A program made the position numbers and the translations under genes. From a virus: DNA of 32,762 bases. Below the pieces are notes generated by a model. That model was not told the origin of the DNA. It saw only the letters and a list, made by a program, of their open reading frames with translations, and did no database searches. Positions 24,751 through 30,765 of this stretch are shown piece by piece. Within the stretch, counting starts at the first letter, position 1, and each line of letters opens with the position of its first letter. The stretch is taken from the IMG/VR virus record IMGVR_UViG_3300027822_000029, positions 1 through 32,762 of that record; one strand, 5' to 3'.

Positions 24751-25292
24751 GGACACCCTACAATGATGATCACTCATTAATCGGGGTTGAGGGGGATTGG
24801 AAAGTCAAATACGACACGTGTGTCGTATTTGTTAAAGCCACAAATAGTAAAGAAGATTGGCTTTCAAATCTCATAGCTATACCATTCCCTTTACAGTTGG
24901 TTGGAAAACTTGGCTGGTGTCATCTTGGATATAGAGGCTATGCCTATTGGTTAACCGGGATGATTCATACTATCCTAAGCAGCCGGCCAGAGGTCACAAA
25001 GCTTGTTGTTGTTGGTTATTCAATGGGTGGAGGTATTGCTCAAATGGTGGGGGTACTTGCTGACGAGTGGATTGATGATGTTACAACCAAGATTGTCAGT
25101 ATTGATGGCCCGCGAACAACTTCTAGGCTGCCGAAGAATATAAAACTTCTCAGGAATAGAGGCTCTCTTGTGGCTGACATCCCCCCTTGGTTTAAGAAAG
25201 CTCCTGAAACTGTTTTATCAACTACCTGTCGGCCATTCTGGAAAGCCCATAAAGATTATGATATTGAGGCAATAATAAAAAATGAAGAGTAG
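24747..25292 (+). CDS. Lipase class 3-like alpha/beta hydrolase (181 aa)
   Basis: Segments follow the class 3 lipase order: CVVFVKATNSKEDWLSNL (25-42, compare VVAFRGT.S..DW..DL), the nucleophile elbow VVVGYSMGGGIAQM with Ser92, a strand ending IDGPRT (119-124), DIPPW with Asp144, and His168 in KAHKDYD. A complete Ser-Asp-His triad is therefore visible. Lipases and esterases of this fold cleave ester bonds. In a tail-accessory region it could de-esterify surface lipids or polysaccharides. Codons 21-28 are exactly the 24-bp palindrome found elsewhere in the genome. It has no signal peptide. It overlaps both neighbours by a few bases. Confidence 0.7.
   Translation: MRTPYNDDHSLIGVEGDWKVKYDTCVVFVKATNSKEDWLSNLIAIPFPLQLVGKLGWCHLGYRGYAYWLTGMIHTILSSRPEVTKLVVVGYSMGGGIAQMVGVLADEWIDDVTTKIVSIDGPRTTSRLPKNIKLLRNRGSLVADIPPWFKKAPETVLSTTCRPFWKAHKDYDIEAIIKNEE
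24807..24830. repeat. AAATACGACAC palindrome inside the lipase-like gene
   Basis: Arms AAATACGACAC and GTGTCGTATTT surround GT, and one further C-G pair extends the dyad. Relative to the copies at 1182 and 9395 the centre is inverted (GT rather than AC), so it is the same sequence on the other strand. It covers codons 21-28 in frame and encodes KYDTCVVF, part of a predicted conserved strand. Confidence 0.85.
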
Positions 25293-25644
25293 CTACATAC
25301 AGATAAATAGATCTGTAAGAATTGAATCCGGCCCTGCCAGAGTTACAACTATTGTGAACAATGAGACGATAAGCGACAGGATTAGTCCGAGCCGATACCA
25401 GGTTAACAAGAAGGACGCGTATGGCCAGAGAATTAAAAGAGGTTGCAGCTTCACATATCTAGACGACAATAATCCTTGGGTGTGGTATGTTTATAGCAAG
25501 GATGATGGAGGGGCATATCGAACAGTAGGGGCTTATGAGACACAGCAGATGGCCGAAGAGATAGCAGCAGCCGTAATCAAAAAGGCGAAAGGGCCTTCTC
25601 TTATTAACAGAATAATGAGGCGGCTTCGGGGGGTAGAGAAATGA
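25282..25644 (+). CDS. Unknown accessory protein (120 aa)
   Basis: The product is a small mixed alpha/beta protein with a distinctive WVWYVYSKDDGGAYRTVGAYETQQMAEEIAAAVIKKAK segment and a basic C-terminus (INRIMRRLRGVEK). The ATG overlaps the lipase-like gene by 11 bases with only a weak binding site, indicating coupling. No family recognised. The surrounding genes are tail-accessory genes, so a virion role is possible. Confidence 0.55.
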   Translation: MKSSYIQINRSVRIESGPARVTTIVNNETISDRISPSRYQVNKKDAYGQRIKRGCSFTYLDDNNPWVWYVYSKDDGGAYRTVGAYETQQMAEEIAAAVIKKAKGPSLINRIMRRLRGVEK

Positions 25645-26009
25645 GCTATTTCACAGATAATGCAAAAGACGCTTTCCTCACCTATATCCGCTCGCGGCTA
25701 ACGGGTTTATATGTTTGTTCTCAGGAACCAGCAACCTACACAGAGGCTATAAGTACATATGCACTCGGCAGCAAAGCATCTCCGCTCTGTGAGGCCCTGG
25801 GAGATTATCCTGGAGGCCGCCAGTTCAGGGTTAACGAGATAAATGACGGGACAGTGACAACCACAGGGAGCGCGTCACATATGGCTCTAGTTGACAGTAC
25901 AGGACCGGAGCTGTTAGCGACAGAAGAGTTGCTGACAACCCAGACTATTATTATGGGGGAACCGTTTTCAGTAGCGGAGTTCTATGTGAGGTCTCCAGAT
26001 GCGGCATAA
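25641..26009 (+). CDS. Phage structural protein of the tail-accessory region (122 aa)
   Basis: The pattern MSYFTDNAKDAFLTYI...LYVCSQEPATYTEAISTYALGSK...GRQFRVNEINDGTVTTTGSASHMALVD...ELLATEEL...GEPFSVAEFYVRSPD is one I recognise from many phages, where it lies near tail fibre genes. It is beta-rich and probably a virion or fibre-associated protein; the exact role is not known. The start overlaps the previous stop (ATGA). Confidence 0.65.
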   Translation: MSYFTDNAKDAFLTYIRSRLTGLYVCSQEPATYTEAISTYALGSKASPLCEALGDYPGGRQFRVNEINDGTVTTTGSASHMALVDSTGPELLATEELLTTQTIIMGEPFSVAEFYVRSPDAA

Positions 26010-26059
26010 CAGGTGGGATAAATGATATTAGCAAAACATGAACCAGTAAGGAGTTTGAA

Positions 26060-26119
26060 ATGAGTTATACATGTACAGCTAGTCTAATAACTATAACCAT
26101 AGACCGGGAGGCGTTATAA
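26060..26119 (+). CDS. Mini-ORF, possible translational coupler (19 aa)
   Basis: AAGGAG lies six bases before the ATG, and the TAA overlaps the next gene's ATG. The peptide MSYTCTASLITITIDREAL resembles the start of the next protein (MAITYDSGTNLITLDND), so it may be a decayed duplicate of that N-terminus or a short leader peptide. A still smaller frame, 26022-26063, overlaps it by four bases. Confidence 0.3.
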   Translation: MSYTCTASLITITIDREAL

Positions 26120-27270
26120 TGGCAATAACTTATGATAGCGGTACAAATTTAATAACCTTAGACAACGATGCGGCAGATGGTCACGATTGGGCCCATGCTT
26201 TTGATATGGAAGATGTACTTGCTGCTAATAATTCTGGTAGTTGGGGAGTAGTAACAAAGCAAGGAGCTAATGCTTATGATGTTTCAGCGAGGATGCTATT
26301 TGAAGATGGAGTTTATTTTGTTAGTATAAAAGAGTTTGTAGAATTAAAACCTAATCCAATAAATCCAGCTTATACAATTCGAGCAGAAATAGGCTCGCAT
26401 ATCAAGTTTGGTGAGTATAATACAACTGATGAGTATTCCTATAATGGTACTTTTTGGCAAATATATTTACAGAGTACAACTGGCAGTCAATCTTCTACAG
26501 GAAATAGAATCATGGGCGAGTTTCTATGTTATGGTTCAAATATTATCTGTGACTCAATCGCTTATCAAAGGGGGCCACATTTTGTTGCGGGGGCTACTGT
26601 CAGGATTTATAATTCTATATGTAGATGGTCAGGTTATTTTTGGGCAAAGGATTGTAACTTACAAGACGTAAAATTCCACGGTGGTGGCGGTACTTATGAT
26701 ATGTTATTCGCTACAGGATACGATTATTCCTTTTCTGGTGTAACTGCAATAAATTGTAATTATGGAATATTTTTCTCTTCTACTACTACTGGTCCAGTAG
26801 ATATATATAACCAGAAATATCAGAGTTGCACTTATGATGTAGGCTTGCTTAGTACTAATTATTTAATAAGGGTTATAAATTCTCCTTTTACGACTTATTA
26901 CCCACTTGCTTCTGGTAGAAATTTTAAAGAGTGTTATGAGTTTAATATAAAAGTAACAGATAACGAAGGGACTCCAATTGTAGGAGCGACTGTCACATTG
27001 AAAGATGTAGACGGGACTAATGCTTTTACACCTGAAAATACTATAGCGGGTGGGATATTAACGGCAGATAAAGTAGTTGTAAGAAAATGGTTTAGGAATG
27101 TAAATCAAGGCGGAAATAAAGACTATAATAATCATACACTTACTGTGAGTAAAGACGGTTTTACAGATTATGAGACTGAAATAAATATTGACCATAAAAT
27201 CGAAGAGGATCAGGTCGTATTATTACAATATATACATTCCTCAGTAAACGTAGATCAGGAGGTACTCTAA
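26119..27270 (+). CDS. Beta-rich tail or fibre-associated protein with Ig-like C-terminal domain (383 aa)
   Basis: The N-terminus and middle are Gly-, Asn- and Tyr-rich and look like a right-handed beta structure (YICDS, IYNSICRWSGYFWAKDCNLQDVKF, TAINCNYGIFFSS), as in pectate-lyase-like fibres. Residues about 275-310 (FNIKVTDNEGTPIVGATVTLKDVDGT) match carboxypeptidase-regulatory or CnaB-type beta sandwiches; the end holds LTVSKDGFTDYETEINI. GGGAGG precedes the ATG. It probably decorates the tail or binds a surface sugar. It follows two mini-ORFs. Confidence 0.55.
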   Translation: MAITYDSGTNLITLDNDAADGHDWAHAFDMEDVLAANNSGSWGVVTKQGANAYDVSARMLFEDGVYFVSIKEFVELKPNPINPAYTIRAEIGSHIKFGEYNTTDEYSYNGTFWQIYLQSTTGSQSSTGNRIMGEFLCYGSNIICDSIAYQRGPHFVAGATVRIYNSICRWSGYFWAKDCNLQDVKFHGGGGTYDMLFATGYDYSFSGVTAINCNYGIFFSSTTTGPVDIYNQKYQSCTYDVGLLSTNYLIRVINSPFTTYYPLASGRNFKECYEFNIKVTDNEGTPIVGATVTLKDVDGTNAFTPENTIAGGILTADKVVVRKWFRNVNQGGNKDYNNHTLTVSKDGFTDYETEINIDHKIEEDQVVLLQYIHSSVNVDQEVL

Positions 27271-27711
27271 ATGAGATACTTAGAAGATGAAAGTACTTTT
27301 ATCTTAGCAAATTATGACACAGGCGATACGGTTACGATTGATGTGTATAGACTGTCTGACAATGTACAAGTTGTAACTGATGCTTCCATGTCAGAAATCG
27401 GGGCAACTGGACGCTATAAATATTCATTTTCACAGTCTGTTAGCGCAAAGACTGAATATTTGTATATAACTTCAAATTCAATTAATGAACAGCAGGGCAA
27501 GATCATACTAGGTGGTTATCCCGATGACATTAAAGACGAGACAGATAAGATACAAACTGTTGATAATAATGTGGATTCAGTACTTGCGGATACAAATGAA
27601 TTACAGGGGAATCAAGGAGATTGGGAAACTGCAACGGGGTTCTCAGTTCCTAACGAGTATGATACTGATTTCTCAACCATTCCTGCTGGGGTATGGGAGT
27701 ACGAACGATAA
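27271..27711 (+). CDS. Tail-accessory protein with coiled-coil stalk motif (146 aa)
   Basis: The N-terminal 90 residues are beta-rich (FILANYDTGDTVTIDVYRLSDNVQ). Residues about 91-125 form the DIKDETDKIQTVDNNVDSVLADTNELQGNQGDW pattern common in phage and virome fibre-like proteins, usually a trimer-forming stalk, followed by TATGFSVPNEYDT and GVWEYER. It abuts the preceding gene, and its stop overlaps the next ATG by one base. Virion-associated by context. Confidence 0.6.
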   Translation: MRYLEDESTFILANYDTGDTVTIDVYRLSDNVQVVTDASMSEIGATGRYKYSFSQSVSAKTEYLYITSNSINEQQGKIILGGYPDDIKDETDKIQTVDNNVDSVLADTNELQGNQGDWETATGFSVPNEYDTDFSTIPAGVWEYER

Positions 27712-27956
27712 TGGATGCATGGAATAGTCTTCGAGGTAATACCGGTGATGCTTGGGCCCGAATGAGCGGAACCTCTGGGGATGCGTGGACACGACTCCCA
27801 GGCAATATAGGTGATGCTTGGGAGCGATTGGCTGCAACTATCTTGCAGGTAGGGGATTTTGTGAATGGGGCACCGTGGATAAAGTTTAAGAGAGTTCCCC
27901 CATGGGGATTCCGATTGTTTGATAAGCCATTTTTTCGGTTTATACGGAGGGTATAG
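27711..27956 (+). CDS. Small protein with four 11-residue DAW repeats (81 aa)
   Basis: The start at 27711 overlaps the previous stop; GGGAG lies upstream. The first 45 residues are four tandem units: DAWNSLRGNTG, DAWARMSGTSG, DAWTRLPGNIG and DAWERLAAT. The DNA units are 33 bases but differ at many third positions, so the protein pattern is under selection. The second half is aromatic and basic (APWIKFKRVPPWGFRLFDKPFFRFIRRV). Eleven-residue periodicity suggests a right-handed coiled coil or a stacked fibre. It probably partners the adjacent fibre-like proteins. No family recognised. Confidence 0.55.
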   Translation: MDAWNSLRGNTGDAWARMSGTSGDAWTRLPGNIGDAWERLAATILQVGDFVNGAPWIKFKRVPPWGFRLFDKPFFRFIRRV

Positions 27957-27957
27957 A

Positions 27958-28269
27958 ATGACAGACTTAGAATTGACAAGCTGGATAGGTGTAGATAGCG
28001 GAGGGGCTTTTCTCCTAATGTTCGGACATATAGATACATCAGGGGCTACCGATGTGATGTCTTGGGCTAAGGTAGCTCCAGAAGGATTAACCCTTGCGAG
28101 AGGAATAGCTACCTATGTTGATGCCGATACGATGGAAATAAGTTCTTTAAATAAAACGATTAGTAATTTCATTAGAGGGATTGATGATGGTGATTGTGAC
28201 TGGTCAATATCTAGTGATATACTGACTTTAGAAATGAATAATGTAGTTGTTAAGATAAAGATGGAATAG
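27958..28269 (+). CDS. Unknown protein (103 aa)
   Basis: The ATG at 27958 has GGAGG seven bases upstream; the frame upstream of it overlaps the previous gene without support. The product (MTDLELTSWIGVDSGGAFLLMFGHIDTSG ... DILTLEMNNVVVKIKME) is beta-rich and acidic with no known motif. It lies between fibre-like genes and the lysis cassette. Confidence 0.5.
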   Translation: MTDLELTSWIGVDSGGAFLLMFGHIDTSGATDVMSWAKVAPEGLTLARGIATYVDADTMEISSLNKTISNFIRGIDDGDCDWSISSDILTLEMNNVVVKIKME

Positions 28270-28277
28270 GGGGACTT

Positions 28278-28721
28278 ATGAGTGATCATATTGATTTTAA
28301 CAACGAGATGATTCGGGAGCTTGAGGCGGTGAAAAACAGTATCGACAGCATGTCTACTACGTTTAAGGAGCGAATGAGTTCATTAGAAGATCGTATTGAA
28401 TCAAGTATAGAGATAACCAAAGGTCAGATGAAAGGAAAGTATGAACTTTTAGAGCAGGAACTTAATGGCCAAGGGAAAAGGTTTGATGATAAAGTCGCTA
28501 TAAATGAAACAAGACTTCAGGTAGTAGAGACTTCTGAATCTGAATGCCCAGAAAGAAGAGCAAAAATCCATGAGCGAATTGATAAACTTGAGGATGGAAA
28601 GGTCCAAGAGAATCTTTTAAGTATCATTACTCTTGGAACATATATGAAGATAACTTGGGGAATTCTTTGTGGTGTTGGTGCTGCGGTAGCATGGACAATT
28701 ATTGCACAGGTGGCGGGGTAA
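28278..28721 (+). CDS. Coiled-coil protein with C-terminal membrane anchor, XhlA/holin-like (147 aa)
   Basis: Residues 1-115 are a long coiled coil (MIRELEAVKNSIDSMSTTFKERMSSLEDRIESSIEI and later ERIDKLEDGK). A single membrane segment near 125-145 (ITWGILCGVGAAVAWTIIAQ) ends the protein. This layout is like XhlA-type lysis proteins and other phage membrane accessory proteins. The lysin follows after five bases. It is likely a holin partner or spanin-like factor; orientation in the membrane cannot be read. Confidence 0.6.
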   Translation: MSDHIDFNNEMIRELEAVKNSIDSMSTTFKERMSSLEDRIESSIEITKGQMKGKYELLEQELNGQGKRFDDKVAINETRLQVVETSESECPERRAKIHERIDKLEDGKVQENLLSIITLGTYMKITWGILCGVGAAVAWTIIAQVAG

Positions 28722-28725
28722 TAAA

Positions 28726-29178
28726 ATGATGGTTACACAAATGTTCGCTCATCTTGAAGAGCGTCCAGATTTTGAAATAGGGGATATTTTAACTAATAGA
28801 AAGTTAATAGGACGAATGGGAAGCACAGGCGTTTCTACTGCAGCGCATATCCATATGGGGAATGCTCTAGGTGTATATAAATTTCCATGGACATTGAAAC
28901 AATGTGAAGATGGCGATATAATTCCTGTCCCAAGAGAACTGAATTATTTTTTGGATGAATATCTTTTTCAGGCCCCACTAAAAATAACTACATATTACTG
29001 TGATCCAAAATATCAGGAACATTGGGAGAAGGTCCATTATGGTTATGATGTTTCTACTAAAAAGTCTTGGCCTTGGGAGTTTTATTGGAATAGAAGTAAG
29101 ACAGGATATGTAATGTTTAATAATTGGTATGATGCATATGGAAATGTAATATTGATTTCATATGATACAAAGGAGTAA
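28726..29178 (+). CDS. M23-type peptidase with circularly permuted motif order (150 aa)
   Basis: The N-terminal 45 residues match the C-terminal half of an M23 metallopeptidase: MFAHL (compare WYMHL), IGD.LTNRKLIGRMGSTGVSTAAHIHMG with HxH at 41-43. The C-terminal 70 residues match the N-terminal half: FQAPLKITTYYCDP, then VHYGYDVS with HxxxD at 104-108, then KTGYVMFNNW..AYGNVILISYD. All zinc-ligand motifs are present but in reverse order. The frame is closed by a stop at 28687, so no normal N-terminus was missed. It would cleave peptidoglycan cross-bridges or stems as the endolysin between two membrane proteins. It has no signal peptide. Confidence 0.72.
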   Translation: MMVTQMFAHLEERPDFEIGDILTNRKLIGRMGSTGVSTAAHIHMGNALGVYKFPWTLKQCEDGDIIPVPRELNYFLDEYLFQAPLKITTYYCDPKYQEHWEKVHYGYDVSTKKSWPWEFYWNRSKTGYVMFNNWYDAYGNVILISYDTKE

Positions 29179-29181
29179 GCG

Positions 29182-29718
29182 ATGGGAAAAATGAATTGGT
29201 TCGGGATAGCAAAGGAATTGATTATTCCTTCATCCGGGAAGAACTTAATTGAGAGCGGGGCTGATATTATAGACCGTTTTGTTGACACAAAGGGCGAAAA
29301 GGCTGAGAGAGAAGTTGCTGCAGTCGCAGCAAAGAGAGAGTTTGACCTTCTTATAAGAGAGTTTGAAGTCAGGGCCAACGAGGCAACCCTTAAAGACCGG
29401 CAAGATGCCAGGTCAATGTATAAGGAGGGGGATAATTTACTTCAGAAAATCTATGCTATGTTCTTTCTTGCTGCTTACTTTGCCATCATTTCATTTATGA
29501 TTTATACTCTGTTTGGTCCAGCCTTTTCTGCTAGTGTTATCGAAATCCCTGCTTGGGGGATATCTCTCATATCTTCGATATTTGGGGGAATGTCCACTAA
29601 GGTAAATACCATCACTGACTTCCTTTTTGGTGGGTCGCAAGGCGAGCGTGATAACACCTCTCGAATCCAGAATGACTTTAAGACCTCCTCTGCTAACCAA
29701 GCGAAGAAGACTCCGTAA
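29182..29718 (+). CDS. 3TM-type holin (178 aa)
   Basis: The protein matches the layout of the GTA_holin_3TM family: a charged helical N-terminal half containing TLKDRQDARSMYKEGDN (about 72-88), then hydrophobic segments near 93-116 (IYAMFFLAAYFAIISFMIYTLFG) and 121-142 (IEIPAWGISLISSIFGGMS), and the closing ITDFLFGGSQGERDNT. It would permeabilise the inner membrane to start lysis. AAGGAG lies before the ATG, after the lysin gene. It is the last rightward gene and meets the leftward block head to head. Confidence 0.72.
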   Translation: MGKMNWFGIAKELIIPSSGKNLIESGADIIDRFVDTKGEKAEREVAAVAAKREFDLLIREFEVRANEATLKDRQDARSMYKEGDNLLQKIYAMFFLAAYFAIISFMIYTLFGPAFSASVIEIPAWGISLISSIFGGMSTKVNTITDFLFGGSQGERDNTSRIQNDFKTSSANQAKKTP

Positions 29719-29793
29719 ATAAAAGAAACAGATAGAAGCCATAAAGAAAGAGGCGGCTAGTATTACAACAAAAAATATAACTACAAATGTCAT
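29491..29793 (-). CDS. Possible small membrane protein, antisense to the holin 3' end (100 aa)
   Basis: The ATG overlaps the RusA-like stop (ATGA). The first 25 residues (TFVVIFFVVILAASFFMASI) form a strong membrane segment followed by RSLLRLVSRGG. The membrane part is encoded by the 75 bases that are otherwise intergenic, while the rest is antisense to the holin gene and may be mere read-on. A T-rich strand can give such hydrophobic runs by chance. Codon-level evidence is not available, so this is tentative. Confidence 0.3.
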   Translation of the reverse strand: MTFVVIFFVVILAASFFMASICFFYLRSLLRLVSRGGLKVILDSRGVITLALRPTKKEVSDGIYLSGHSPKYRRYERYPPSRDFDNTSRKGWTKQSINHK

Positions 29794-30242
29794 GTCTTAT
29801 ATCCTTTAAGCTGCTGGTCTTCGACCAGGGCAGTTTCATATTCATTCAATGGGGACAAGAACAATGCTACCATATCCTTCTCAGATTTCTTGTGGTATCC
29901 ACGGATGATTGTTATATTTCGGATAAACTTGTCATCTTTGATTATCCCGCCTTGCTGCAGAGCATCAAGGATAGGCTTAATAACTCCATCGGTGTCTCGG
30001 ACTTTCCACATCCAGATGTAAATTGTTGCATCAAGGTATCTATCAATCGGTTTCATTGCCATTGCTGCTTGGTAAGCGAAGTCTGTTTTGAAATTCCTGT
30101 AGTCTTCGTTCTCAAATAGTGAAGGTTTAAGCTTGTCTTGGCGCCTAACCATTCTAGCTCCATGCCATCTATTTACACCAACAAGCTTTCCAACGTATGT
30201 GAATTCTTTATGGCATTGCTTTCCATCCTGATTCTTTTTCAT
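29790..30242 (-). CDS. rusA: RusA-like Holliday junction resolvase (150 aa)
   Basis: RusA-type enzymes resolve four-way DNA junctions and debranch DNA before packaging. The family core is visible: KVRDTDGVIKPILDALQQGGIIKDDKFIRNITIIRGYHKK (about 79-118), with the D.D..IKP..DAL and later DD pattern holding the catalytic aspartates. Asn of the usual D.DN is replaced by Gly. The ATG at 30242 is preferred, with GAGGAG at 30253-30258; the upstream TTG at 30260 would overlap that site. It is the last clear gene of the leftward operon and starts inside the 3' end of the previous small gene. Confidence 0.8.
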   Translation of the reverse strand: MKKNQDGKQCHKEFTYVGKLVGVNRWHGARMVRRQDKLKPSLFENEDYRNFKTDFAYQAAMAMKPIDRYLDATIYIWMWKVRDTDGVIKPILDALQQGGIIKDDKFIRNITIIRGYHKKSEKDMVALFLSPLNEYETALVEDQQLKGYKT

Positions 30243-30408
30243 AACGGTTAGTCTCCTCAAAAGATAATTTTCTTTGGATAATAAAGCCGTCTCTAAAGGC
30301 CATAAAAATTGAACCGTTAGGATAGCCCATTAGAACTCTTTTCCCATCTAGGTATTTAATAGCTGTATGATTTGAGCTATTATGTGCAACGTCTTTCATT
30401 GATGCCAT
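30208..30408 (-). CDS. Small unknown protein, possible cassette gene (66 aa)
   Basis: AAGGAG precedes the ATG by six bases. The product MASMKDVAHNSSNHTAIKYL ... KESGWKAMP is a small soluble protein of unknown family. It contains AHN at the place where the neighbouring cassette genes have SHN or SDN, and it may carry a weak attC-like repeat (30241-30383). It overlaps the RusA-like start by 35 bases. Confidence 0.5.
   Translation of the reverse strand: MASMKDVAHNSSNHTAIKYLDGKRVLMGYPNGSIFMAFRDGFIIQRKLSFEETNRYEKESGWKAMP
30241..30383 (-). repeat. Weak attC-like site F
   Basis: On the plus strand ATAAC (30241-30245) faces ATTAT (30379-30383), and CTCAAA (30256-30261) pairs with TTTGAG (30371-30376). 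The ends and frame position agree with sites A-E, but the stem is short and the distal end has ATTAT rather than GTTAT. It may be a decayed site or chance. Confidence 0.3.
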
Positions 30409-30420
30409 ATGATTCTCCTT

Positions 30421-30473
30421 ATAACGTTCCCGGAATAACCGCAGTTTCCAATTGCTCGGTTATTCCTTGTTAT
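30421..30473 (-). repeat. attC-like recombination site A
   Basis: ATAAC (30421-30425) and GTTAT (30469-30473) form the outer pair; GGAATAACCG (30432-30441) and CGGTTATTCC (30457-30466) form a perfect 10-bp inner stem. The unpaired spacers differ in length on the two sides, as in attC sites. The loop AGCAATTGGAAACTG read leftward is nearly identical to that of site B. The preceding gene's stop codon lies inside the stem. In the gene direction it runs CATAACA ... AACGTTAT, like the core ends of integron attC sites. Confidence 0.72.
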
Positions 30474-30678
30474 GTGATCGTTTCTGGTTAGCACGTTTTT
30501 TATGCTCCTTAGCCCATCGTCGCCTTTGCGCACGATTCATGCCTTGCAACTCGTTAAATTCATTATTCGATAATGGCATAAGCACGCTATTCGCTTCTGT
30601 CTCAGACATGCCCTTTTCTAAGGCATTTTTAAACGCATCATCAATGCTGTTGAATAATTCTCCTGTATCACCATTCAT
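30460..30678 (-). CDS. Small cassette-type protein of unknown function (72 aa)
   Basis: GGAG precedes the ATG. The protein MNGDTGELFNSIDDAFKNAL ... GMNRAQRRRWAKEHKKRANQKRSHNKE has an acidic helical front and a very basic tail. Its last codons (SHNKE stop) lie in the 5' half of attC-like site A. Site B lies immediately upstream, so gene plus site A make a 294-bp cassette-like unit. No family recognised; NRAQRRRWA is a pattern I have seen in small phage proteins. Confidence 0.6.
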   Translation of the reverse strand: MNGDTGELFNSIDDAFKNALEKGMSETEANSVLMPLSNNEFNELQGMNRAQRRRWAKEHKKRANQKRSHNKE

Positions 30679-30714
30679 TTTATCTCCTTACTGGTTAATT
30701 ACCAGAAATGTCAC

Positions 30715-30765
30715 ATAACGTTCATGGTTAAACGCAGTTTCTAATTGCGATTTAACCGCTGTTAT
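30715..30765 (-). repeat. attC-like recombination site B
   Basis: ATAAC (30715-30719) faces GTTAT (30761-30765). The inner stem pairs GGTTAAACGC (30726-30735) with GCGATTTAACC (30747-30757) with one extra-helical base, a feature that sets strand choice in known attC sites. The stem sequence differs wholly from site A, while the loop (CAATTRGAAACTGCG read leftward) is shared. The stop codon of the gene to its right lies in the stem. Confidence 0.75.

Noticed and set aside
20743-25644. Diversity-generating retroelement as in BPP-1
   Set aside because: The capsid resembles BPP-1, but I see no reverse transcriptase gene and no template/variable repeat pair near the fibre. The cassette would have to lie outside the window.
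27650-28039. Leftward 129-codon frame with repeated HASP..P units
   Set aside because: The repeats mirror the DAW repeats of the rightward gene; there is no start signal and all neighbours read rightward.
29719-29789. Bidirectional terminator between the convergent operons
   Set aside because: I looked for a stem with T-runs on either strand and found none; the stretch is simply AT-rich.
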